Below are positions 32,656 through 43,044 of a stretch of 64,000 nucleotides of DNA, one piece after another; the first letter of the stretch is position 1; every line of letters starts with the position of its first letter. Location of the stretch: assembly GCA_947069175.1 (NCBI GenBank), contig CAMTDV010000013.1:59650610-59714609 (forward strand), written 5' to 3'. The translations under genes were made by a program, and so were the position numbers. The notes below the pieces were generated by a model. It worked only from the letters and a program-made list of their open reading frames with translations, had not been told where the DNA came from and did not search any database. This stretch comes from Scalesia atractyloides. Taxonomy: Eukaryota; Streptophyta; Magnoliopsida; Asterales; Asteraceae.

Positions 32656-33301
32656 TGTTAGGATCTGAGTTTGATATTGATGTGATTGTTTAGATGAAAT
32701 TAATGAAAGATGATAAACAACAATGAAAGAGAGCAGCGGAATTAAGTAAACTTTGAAATCATAACAATAGAGAGATTGTTTTCATGAATATGCTTTTGTA
32801 ATTATAATCACGTATGCATGCAATATATAAACTCCCCCTCAGCCTAAGATCACTCTCTTTGTTCATACAGAATGTTTACAAGAAAAGTGATAGATAGAAC
32901 AATACAGACATTGTTCTATTTATAGTACATTTAAAAAAAATATCTTAGGCTGACATCACATTGATAGTGACATTTAACAAACTAACAAACTCTAACCTGT
33001 GCTAGACCTAAACACTGTTATATTAAATATATGATAAACTCTGTTGAACAACAACTACTGAGATATCATCTGTAGGTATTCAACAGACCTTTGCTTCAAC
33101 AGCTTTTATACTTCATCAGAGATTCTCTACAGCAGACCTTTGCTTCCAGCAGAGCTTTACCTGTAATCTTGTGAACAATCTTTAAGTATGAGCGGAGTTT
33201 AGAGCAGCAAATCTTCTAAGTATTATTATTAAGGATAAGATGTTATAGATTATTTTACCTTTCCAATCATCTGTTCTTTGTAGGGTTCAATAGATCCAAC
33301 A
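32656..33301 (-). repeat. 3' LTR of element A (646 bp)
   Basis: Starts TGTTAGGATCTGAG, ends GGGTTCAATAGATCCAACA on the plus strand. A minus-strand TATA box (GTTTATATAT) lies at 32823-32832. Next to it at 33302-33316 is the polypurine tract (TCTAGGGGGAGAC on the minus strand). Confidence 0.92.
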
Positions 33302-33337
33302 GTCTCCCCCTAGAACAGATGATGCCAAAATCCTTCT

Positions 33338-36300
33338 TTATTGCTGATCTTTATTTCTCAATAGCAATTCCCTGATTTTCCCTTTGAACTTTAGTTCAAA
33401 GTTCATGGAAAACATGTCTTCAAAATCCCTTTGCAATTCAAGGTTCAATAAGTCTTGGAGGTCATCTGCATCCAGACCATATGCATCCTCCATTTTCAGC
33501 CTTTGAATCTCACAATATGATCTGAGCAAAGTCATTCATAGGTGTCTAAGAATGACTTCCATTTTATTATTTTTGAATCATTTAGTTTTCTTGGGAGAGA
33601 CTTATTGTTGAGCTTGGTGAAACTGGTTTGCTTACAAGGTTAGAAATTGTTTCTATCAGCTTTTCACTTGCAACATCAGTGTGAAAAGCAGTTGATTCTT
33701 GATTCTCTTTTTTCTATGTTCTTCAAATATCTACTCATCAACCTCAGCCATCTTCTTTTGCTGTTTTGCTTGGTTTAAGGCAAGTGTGGATAAGACAGTG
33801 GTTGAAGAATGCTTTTTGAGTGTTTGGGTCTGTTGAGGGATAACATTTGTTGGATAATCTGGCTTTATTGGAACTGTAGGATCTTTCTTTTTAAGCTCTT
33901 CCAGTTTCTTGTATGTGTCTTCAACCCTGGATTCAGACCATTTTATAACAGACGTTGCACTACCATAGTTTGTAGCAACCAATTCTTGTTTCATTCTTTT
34001 AAGCTTCAAAGCTCTGTTCCGATCCACTTGTCTGTTCTTCTTCCATTCAAGTGGTGTTGGCTTATGTAAGGGATCTTTGAGCATTGCTTGAATTCTGTCA
34101 ATTTTTATTTGAGATCATTTGTTTACCTGTCTTTGAACTGTGCTCTGGTAGCTTTGTAAGGTTTGTGGTGCATTATGTGATCAATATAATCCTATTTCAG
34201 TTCCTTTTCAAGCTCAACATTACAGTCCTTTCTAAACATACACTTACTCATATCTTTGGCAAAATCTTCATTCATTCTTACTTTGCTCAGTTCATAAGAT
34301 AAGATACCTTGAGTAGTCCTGTCATCTTTCCCTTTACTCTTTCTCTTTAGCAATGTTCTCAGCCTGTTTAGCCTTCAACTTTAGATATTCATATAAATTT
34401 CTTGGCTTTCTGTTTCCAAAGAGAGATGGGAAGTCTAATTTTGACATTTCTTCAACTTTAGATATTCATATAAACAGCAAGAAGTTCTAGAGGATACTTA
34501 GTAGCAAAAGATATTATAGATGATGGTTGATAAGTGGGTGAAAGTGGAGTGGTTCTACATGAAGATGATGAGGATGGTGATGAAGTGATAGCTTTTGATG
34601 ACAGAGGGATTGATGATGAAATCTTTTCATCATCTTCAACAACAAAAGTTTTTCTTTTGTGTTGAATTTGATTTTTGGTAAAGGTGGTTGTGAAGGTATT
34701 CTTGGTGGTGTGGATAATGGTGGAGATAAGATGGGAAAAGTTATCATGGCAGAGGTTGAGGTAACATCTGTTGATACATTTGATGTAACAACATCTGTTG
34801 ATTGGTTTGATGGTGATGATGTAACATCTGTTGGTACATTTGTGTACAAATTGTTGTACATTTACCAACATCTGTTGGTAATAGAGATGATTTCTTAGGT
34901 GAGGGTTTTTGTTCCTTTTGAGGTGGTGGTATTGGTTTAGTTGGAGCAGAGGATACACTTTGAGTTGGCAAAGCAAAGGTTTTAGAAGGGATGCATATTG
35001 ACTGTCTAGCTTTTCTAGTTGACTTCCTTCTTTGTGAAGTGCCAATGTCTTCTTTTTCCTTCTGCTTGGCTTGTTCTTAATCAATCAATCTGGAAGCTTT
35101 GCTTTCCAGTGTATCTTACCTTTTCTGCTTTTCCAAGGCAATTTCCTTTGCTTGCTTGCTTAGGGTCTCATCAATCCCTTTTTCACAAGCAACATCTTAT
35201 GCCTCAGCATAAGTTGGGTTTGTATAAGTGGTTGTAACAGACCCTGGTGTTTGTTATTGCACCTTTGGTTTAGCTTATGATGAAGGCTGCAATTTTCTAA
35301 GCTTATCATTCTCCCCCTCTTTGGCATCATACTCTACTTCTTCTTGTAGAATTGTTGCAGGGGCAAAACCAGTGGTCTTTACCAGATGCTCTCTAATGGC
35401 CTTGATGTTAGCTTGAGTAACTTTATATCTGGCCTCAACCATATTCCTTATGAGTTCCATGTGAGTATTGTGGTAGATGTCAACTAAATTACTCAGAGCT
35501 TGAATGATGGGTTGCACAACTTTCCATAGCTCAGTGGTAATTTTTGTGTTGATGGTTGGCTTTGAGAATTTTGTAACATCCGCTTCATCATTTCTTTCAT
35601 TAAGTAATTGAAGACTCCATTGATGTTATTCTCTCAGTCAATTATTTGTATCTCAATTCATCACCTAATTTAATAGGATTATCTGAATTCCTACTGTGGT
35701 AGTTGTATTTGGATCATCAACAGGAGAAGACTCCATGTGATCAGAACCAAATGCCCCTGTTTCTTGGTACTGGGGACTTCCAACTGGAGCAGAGGTTACA
35801 ATTGTAGCCTCAACAGTTGTTGCCTTTAAGGAAGTCTTATTGATGTAACCACTGTCCAACTAAAACACTGTTGTATCATCAGTTGTAGTAGCTGCTTCAC
35901 TTAAACTACCACCAAGAGTTACTTGTAACTCATGGGGTGTAGCCTACTCAATTGTTTCTGAGTTAGCAATGAGATTTATCTCAGATTCAGTCACATGTGG
36001 GGGTGTACTCTCATGAACAGGTGATTGAGAGGAACTGATTTATGTCTGAGTTATCTCAATTGCACGAAACAGAGGTATAATAGTAGGTGGAATTGCGGGA
36101 GATGGTTGTGGGGTAGAAAGAGAATTACCCTAGGAGAAGGGCTGTGAAACAAAGATTCAAGTGAATCATCTGCTTCATAATCAGGTGCCCTTATGCTTAT
36201 AACCTGATCCTTTTGTGATGATGCATGAGGAGTTCGGATGGATTGAGATCTTTTCAACTTTTGTGAGGGAGTAGCAACAGCGGTTTATGTTGACTTTTGT

Positions 36301-37242
36301 GTTGTCACAGGTTGAACCTCTGGGATCTCATCTTCCCGAAGCACCTTTTATTTTGTTTTGGTTTGGTGGGCTTTTTGGATATGATGGTTTCTTGTTGGAT
36401 TTTTCTGGTGGGGGTTGCACAACACCGGTTGTGGTGTCATGATCACCAGGAGCAGTAGGCTCAGCAACAGAGGTTTGAGCTTGTGATGTGGACTCATCCA
36501 AAATTTTCTCATCCCCTTTGCTTTTGTTTTAGAAACCTTAGACTCCATATTCTTTATTCTTGTAAAAGTTTCAGTTGTAAGACTCTTCATCTCAAAAACA
36601 ACAACTTGTTTAAAATCTTTTTCTGGAACTTGTTTTTATTGATAATAACTCAAGAGTCTAGAATACAAAAAAGCTTTATTTTTTGAAATTCTATTATAGT
36701 TTGCCACCAAGTCCATAAACAATACCTGGGATAGATTGAAATCAGATTTTTACATATCACAGATACTGAATATTTTGTGGAATCTCATTAAATGATGTGG
36801 TCTTTGTTGAAAGACATGTGAGTAAGATATAGAAAAAATATCTCATTTCAGAAGGAAAATTTGGTTTATAGATAGTAACACCAGCTAATTGACCTTCATA
36901 CTCACGTTCTATAAACTCAGCATGTAGTTCTTGCATACCAAAAGAAGTTTTAGCATCTAGGTCATTCAAACCACATGTTGTGGAAATTGAAGATGGGGAA
37001 ATTTGAATAAGGGATTCTCCAATCTTGGAAGTGATAGCATATGGCTTGTTCTTTTGAGATTCAAGTTTGGCATTTGCCCAGAACTGTTGGAGTGTATCCA
37101 CATAAATTGGTGCATTTGCAAGCATGATGTTTTTGTATGTAGAGGATGTGAGAACATCAATGATTGGATGGAATGAAGTATTATTGTCGGTTTTCTCAAA
37201 AATGGGAAGGTAGTTATACGGTAGTTTGATGTTCAGAGCCAT
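33338..37242 (-). pseudogene. ORF3 of element A
   Basis: ATG at 37242. The N-terminal 161 residues are intact (37242-36757): LNIKLPYNYLPIFEKT, FHPIIDVLTSSTYKNIM, YVDTLQQFWANAKLES, then a conserved C-terminal part with FFYILLTCLSTKTTSFNEIP. These align with ORF3 of B and C. Downstream come a Pro/Ser/Thr/Gln-rich linker broken by stops (36590-35665), a helical segment (LVDIYHNTHMELIRNMVEAR, 35480), a Lys-rich segment (35000-34460), WKKNRQVDRNRALKLKRMKQ (34045), and a final block LDADDLQDLLNLELQRDFED (33470) ending at 33338, 36 bp before the LTR. Function unknown; the length is similar to the third ORF of SIRE-like elements, but I see no signal peptide or transmembrane segment to support an envelope role. 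Confidence 0.65.
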
Positions 37243-37356
37243 AATCGGAAAAGAAAGTGAGTGAGGGTGAAGAGAACGAAGAAATGAGAGTAATGGAAAC
37301 TGTTTTTAAGATTGAATTCGAGACGTAGTGAAAAGCTCTGTTTGGATGGAATAGTG

Positions 37357-37367
37357 ATATTTATAAA
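37357..37367 (-). promoter_or_regulatory. Candidate internal TATA box ahead of ORF3 of A
   Basis: On the minus strand TTTATAAATATCAC (TATAAATAT at 37365-37357), about 115-120 bp upstream of the ORF3 ATG at 37242, with a C/T-rich 5' UTR-like stretch (CTCATTTCTTCGTTCTCTTC) between. Confidence 0.5.
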
Positions 37368-37439
37368 GGAAAAAGTGAACACTGACGTGGCAGCGGTTTC
37401 AAAGATCCGATGGCTAATCATTTGTTCACGTATAACCTC

Positions 37440-37690
37440 TGATGGATAATGGAAGACAGTTGTTAGGGAAACTGCTACTGGGAACCAGCAGTGGTTGAGA
37501 ACAGTGGTCATAAACAGTGTGTTTTACTCTATCAGAGGATAGATATTAGTGAATAAGGCAAAAAAGTGGTTTAGCCCAAGTAGTGGATGTGAACAGTGGA
37601 CAAGGATAGTAGAGGTTACATTTATCAGTGGATAGACATGTAAGCCAATATAGAGGTTTTGAAAAACAGTGGATTTGAACAGACTTAGGA
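37440..37690 (-). repeat. Array of CAGTGG words upstream of ORF3 of A
   Basis: ACAGTGG, GCAGTGG or TCAGTGGAT occur about seven times (near 37489, 37500, 37513, 37581, 37591, 37623, 37664); on the element strand the word is CCACTGTT. It lies between the end of pol and the internal TATA box. Confidence 0.6.
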
Positions 37691-37795
37691 GTTATTGAAA
37701 AAATATTCAATTTTAGCTATTTTTAAGGATGTATTTTCGATTTTCTAAAAACATTTTAATGCCTTTTCTTCATGAAAAACAAAAATTTTGCTTTT

Positions 37796-40700
37796 AATTC
37801 TTGTTAAGCATGCCAATCCTAAAGATCAAGCTTTCAAAGGTAGATGTATCGAAAGCTTTTCTTAGAATATCTGCAAGCTGATCCTTAGTTGGAACATGAT
37901 GCAGATAAATCAAACCTTTTCATAGCAATCCCTCACAAAGTAATGTCTAATGTTAATGTGTTTGGTTGTTGAATGTGAGACAGGATTTTTAATGATGTTT
38001 TCAGCTGCTTGACTATCTAACATGAGAGGAGTCTTTAGAGCAGTTACACCAAAATCCAGCAATTGATTTTGAAGCAATAGGAGTTGAGCAGTTCAACTTT
38101 CAGCAGTAATATACTCAGCCTTAGTTGTTGATGTGAATCTGCAGCTTGCTTTTTGCTTTGCCAAAAAACTAAGCAATTGCCTAGAAACTAACAACCTCCT
38201 GAAGTTGACTTCCTTGGGGCATGGCAACCAGCAAAGTCACTATCTGAGTAACCTGAAAGCTCAATATTCCCATTAGTAGGATACCAGATACCAAGTGTAG
38301 GAGCACCTTTTATGTATCTGAATATCCTTTTCACAGCAATAAGATTTGACTTCCTAGGTGCTGACTGGGATCTGGCACAAACACATGTAGCAAACATGAT
38401 ATCTCGCCTAAATGCAGTTAGGTAAAATAAAGACCCAATCATGCTTCTATAAAAAAAGTTTGATCAACCAAGTCATCTTTATCATCATTAGTGACCAGCT
38501 TTGATATGGCCATGGGTGTACTACATGGTTTACAATCATTCTTATCAAATTTGGTAAGTAGTTCTTTGACATACTTACTTTGATGAATGAAAGTACCATT
38601 TTGCAATTGCTTAACTTGGAGACCAAGAAAGCGTTGGAGTTCACCCATAGCACTCATTTCAAACTCTCTGCCATGAGTTCTCTAAACTCTTCACACATAG
38701 CATTGCATCTGGATCCAAAAATGATGTCATCCACATAAATTTGGACAAGCATCAAATCCCTTTCCTCTCCATTTTAAAAATAAAGTTTTATCAATTTTAC
38801 CTCTCGTGAAGCCTATAGATAAATGAAAGGTGGAAAGAGTTTCATGCCAGCCTCTAGATGTTTGTTTCAAGCCATATAAAGCTTTGTTTAGCTTGTAAAC
38901 ATGATCTGGATAAAAAGTATCTTCAAAACCAGGGGTTGGCATACATATACCTCTTCCTAGATCTGGCCATATAGGAATGCACACTTGATATCCATTTGAT
39001 ACACCTTGATGTTGTGGTTGGCAACAAAGGCTATGAACAATCTGATGGCCTCTAGTCTTGCAACAGTAGCAAAAGTTTATCACAATCAATGCATTCTTCT
39101 TGTCTATAGCATTGAACTACAAGCCTAGTTTCTTTTACAACAATGCGCCTTTCATGTGTTTTGTTCTTGAAGACCCATTTTGTGCCTATGGGACATACAT
39201 CCTGAGGCAATGGTACAAGTTCCCATACTTGTTGTCTTTTGAACTGTAGGAGCTCTTCTTGCATGCCCTCTACCCAACTGTTGTCTTTTAGTGCCTCTTG
39301 GTAATTGACAGGTTGTGTGAGTGATAGAAAACAAGCAAAAGACAAATGTTTTGGGATTGACTTCTTATGAGAATCCCTTCACTGATGTTGCCAATAATTT
39401 GGTCAGATGGATGGTTTTTAAGGTAGATTAGATCTCCCTTATATGGAACAATGGCATTTTGAGGTGAAGGTTACAGATGGGAATTATCTGAGCTAACATA
39501 TGTTGGCAATTTTGAAGAGCCAACATCTGTTTGGAATGGAGGTGGAGGTATAGGTGGAATAGGGGTAAAGTTGATGTTCACAGAAAATGACTTTTGTCAA
39601 CAGGGGTTTGACTGGATGATCTGGTAGAGGTTTGAGGATCAACAATAGTTGATCCAGTAGTGGTAGAGTTTTCACAGTTGTCAGTAACATCTGTTACTCT
39701 GGTGGAGGAAGTGACTTTGTATTGTGGAATCACAATGTCATATCCATAATCTTGATGTGAAGACTGTGGTGTACATGCATTGTTAGTCTTGATAGACACA
39801 TATTCAAATGTAAATTTATTTAAATCAAACAGTTCAGCAGGATTTGCTGGGATTTTTAATGAGGAAAGTTCATTAAACTTTACATTCAAGGTCTCTTCCA
39901 CACACCTAGTCCTTGAATTAATGACTCTATTGACTTTAGCAATGGTTGAGTATCCTAGAAAGTAACCACAATCTACTTTGGCTGCAAATTTTGAAATAGA
40001 ATCTTTTAAGTTTAAAATGAAACAAGGGCAACCAAATATTTTGAATATGAGATCAGAGGTTTGATCTTGTACAGAATTTCATAAGCAGTCTTTTGATGCC
40101 TGGGGTTAATTAAAATCTACTGTACATAGCAAGTATTTTTTACAGCCTCTGCCCAAAAAGACAAGGGTAAACCTGAGTCTGCAAGCATTGTTCTAGCAGT
40201 TTTAATCAAAGTTCTATTTTTCCTTTCAACCACCCCATTTTGTTCTGGTGTCCTTGGGATGCTGTATTGCCTAACAATCACTTTTGACACAAAGAATCAT
40301 CCAACTCCTTATTTTTGAACTCCGTCCATTGTCACTCCTAAAGACTTTTAGTGACAAGTCAAATTGCTTTTCAAATTGTTTTACAAAATTTTGCAAAATA
40401 CCAGCAGTCTCATCCTTGGAGTGCATGAAATAAGTCCATGTAAACCTTGAAAAATCATCAACTATGACAAGACAACATCTCTACTTTTTAAGACTCATGA
40501 TTTTTACAGGGCTAAACAAGTCCATGTGTAGCAATTGCAAACACTAGCTTGTTTTGGACTCTTCAATTGATTTGTATGAACTTTTATGTTGTGTACCGTT
40601 TAAACAGAAAACACAATGTTCATCACATGTGAATTGTTTTGTTGGAAGACATCTTACAAGACCTTGTTTTGAGAGTGTGGTGATAGTTCTAAGATTTGTG

Positions 40701-41130
40701 TGACAAAGTCTTCTATGCCATAGTTATGTCTCTTTGTTAGAAACAACTGAGAACAAACATGCATTGGACATTGGATTATCTTTCAACATATCAACCACAT
40801 ACACATTGCCACTCCTATGAGCAACAAGTTGTGCTTTGCTCTCAGCTATGATTTGATCAATCTTTATAACCAGTTCTAGCCCAACAATCTGACAAGTTTT
40901 CTTAGTGAAAAATGACCCATAGCCTTTGTCACTCATTTGAGATACATTAAGAAGATTAAATTTCAGATTGTCAATAAGATTGACATGCTCAAACTTGAGT
41001 TTCCCAAATATAGATTGTCCCTGACCCTAACACCTTCCCTTTTAAATTGTTACCAAAGGATATATCACCCCCTCCATCTGCCATGAAATCTTTGAGTAGG
41101 GCTCTACATCCTGTCATATGCCTGGAGCCT
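37796..41130 (-). pseudogene. Copia Pol of element A (protease to RNase H), broken
   Basis: Order 5' to 3' on the minus strand: protease remnant (WYVD, then RHMTGCRALL in another frame near 41130-41070); the pre-integrase domain near 40936-40724; integrase with DLFSPVKI-type start, and EQNGVVERKNRT region near 40240; a linker; reverse transcriptase NYQEALKDNSWVEGMQEELL and WVFKNKTHERRIV (39330-39130), YKLNKALYGLKQTSRGWHET (38900), the catalytic YVDDIIFGS at about 38740-38710 in a shifted frame; RNase H GYSDSDFAGCHAPRKSTSGG (38250) and a C-terminus KAFDTSTFESL ending near 37797. The RNase H block is the best preserved. At least ten frameshifts or stops. Confidence 0.88.
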
Positions 41131-42280
41131 CCACTAATCTACATACCATAAACTATCAAGGCAAGTAGAAGCTCCCTTAGCAGCAGCCATCATGGCACAG
41201 TCACATTCTCCTTCACAAACACTGGTTTCCCATGAGTCTGACACTGAGATTACAGTTTCTTCACCAACCTTCTCTTTTGGAACCTCTGCCACAACATTAT
41301 CATAAACTTCATTAGAATTTAACACCACTTCCTTAGACTCATCTCCTTCAAGTATTGTGTCTAGTGCCATGAAATAAAAATCATCATGTTTTATTTTAGT
41401 ATTAGCAACTAGAGAAAAATTATAATAAGTCAGTTCTTTAGGTAAGCTACTCCAATCAACAAAACCTTGTGTAAAGAAGCTCTGTTGACTAATCTCTACA
41501 GGAGCAGAGGTTTGTGTAACTTGTGGTGCAGGTTGCATTTAAACCTGAGGACTTGGGCCTTGAACATACTGTATCTGAGGAAAAGCGGTTTGGAAATATT
41601 GAACTGAAACAGTGGTTACAGGGTGTGCAAAATTAGTAATGTTTTACATGTGAGGAGCAGGTGTATATTGGGAATAATGGACAATGTTTTGTGTGTTTTG
41701 AGGTTTAGGACTTTAGTAGGTCCCATTTATCTGGTAGTGATCTAAGAAATCGGTTATTCAAAGTAGAATTTGCAAAGTTAACATCTACCAGTTTTAACTC
41801 ACTAATTAGACAACTAAACCTTTCAAATTGTTGAGTTATTGATTCTCCTTTCACATGACAAAATATTTCGTACTGTTGGTTTAAAACTTCTCTATTATTT
41901 TCAATAACTTCTTCGTGCCACCGAATTGTTCTTTCAAAGTATCCCATAACCCCTTTGCACTGCTGTAATGCAACATGCCAACATAGATAGCATTAGACAA
42001 AGTAGTTGCCACGATGCTAAATGCTTTGCATCTAGTTCGATTTTATGAAAATCTTGCTCGGAGTAATGTTCAGGACTCTTTGAAACTTGAACTTTTGGGT
42101 CTTCAGGACTCGGTACCATCGAAACATGTGGTCCGAAGATAACCGATTTCTAGCAACCCGTGTTCTGTTGTGCAAGTATGTGACCTATCCGACGTTGCTA
42201 GATGTTATACTCCGATCTGACAAGTATCGGAGGTTTGTACATGGTGCCATGTTATGTGGACCTTGTGAATTTTGAGACAT
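41131..42280 (-). pseudogene. Copia Gag of element A, broken
   Basis: ATG at 42280 (MSQNSQGPHNMAP). The Gag core includes EHYSEQDFHKIELDAK, then GYFERTIRWHEEVIENNREV and LNNRFLRSLPDKWDLL (42050-41705) in two frames. The C-terminal part (41538-41134) is Gln/Pro then acidic (PQVTQTSAPVEISQQ; GDESKEVVLNSNEVY) and runs into the protease WYVD. I do not find a zinc knuckle in the remaining sequence. Confidence 0.75.
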
Positions 42281-42425
42281 TCTAATTGTTTACAAACAGG
42301 TATTTGTTTAAAAACTTTGAACGTAAATAAACTTTCACTATGTTTTCAATACAAACAAACAAACTAATTAGCAGTGAGAGCTGACCAGTTTATATCAAAT
42401 TGATTGTTAAATCAAATTTGAACGA

Positions 42426-42441
42426 CCAAGCTCTGATACCA
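42426..42441 (-). other. Primer-binding site of element A
   Basis: On the minus strand TGGTATCAGAGCTTGG, matching the tRNA-Met initiator 3' end, two bases from the LTR end at 42444. Confidence 0.9.
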
Positions 42442-42443
42442 AA

Positions 42444-42570
42444 TGTTAGGATTTGAGTTTGATATCGATGTGATTGTTTAGATGAAATCAATGAAAGATG
42501 ATAAACAACAATGAAATAGTGTAGCGGAATTAAGTAAACTTTGAAATCACATCAATAGAGAGATTATTTT
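42444..42570 (-). repeat. 5' LTR of element A, inner segment
   Basis: TGTTAGGATTTGAG to AGAGAGATTATTTT, homologous to 32656-32780. The rest of this LTR resumes at 55246 after element B. Confidence 0.92.
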
Positions 42571-43011
42571 TGTGAGTCCCAAATCAGATTCGGATCACAG
42601 TGGTTGATTGTTATCACCCAAATAACTATAGATTAGTTGTTTGAATGTGTAAAATTTAAGAAAACCAAAAGATGAAGATGAAGATTCTTGTATAGATCAA
42701 ACAACAAGTGTTTATAGAATCCCAAAGGATATAATCACTGAATGCACCATATTTTTGGATTAAGCACAAGAACAACAAGCACAACACAAAGAGCAATCAC
42801 CAAATCTGTCCAAGAACCTTGGACTAGGGTTTTTCATTGATCAGCATATATATATACATGCTAACTACACAACGTATTTATTAAATACGCTAGGACTTAC
42901 AGGTACTATTACCAAAAATTACACTTTTAGCCCTTCTAATTTTACTAACTATTACAATCAAGCTCTAAACTATATAAACTTAAGTATCAACGGTCTCAAA
43001 ACGTTCTAACA
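42571..43011 (-). repeat. 3' LTR of element B (441 bp)
   Basis: TGTGAGTCCC to GTTCTAACA. A minus-strand TATA stretch lies at about 42846-42856. The adjacent polypurine tract is CTAGGGGATAT on the minus strand (43012-43022). Confidence 0.93.
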
Positions 43012-43044
43012 ATATCCCCTAGACCGTTGCGTACTTGAGAGTCT

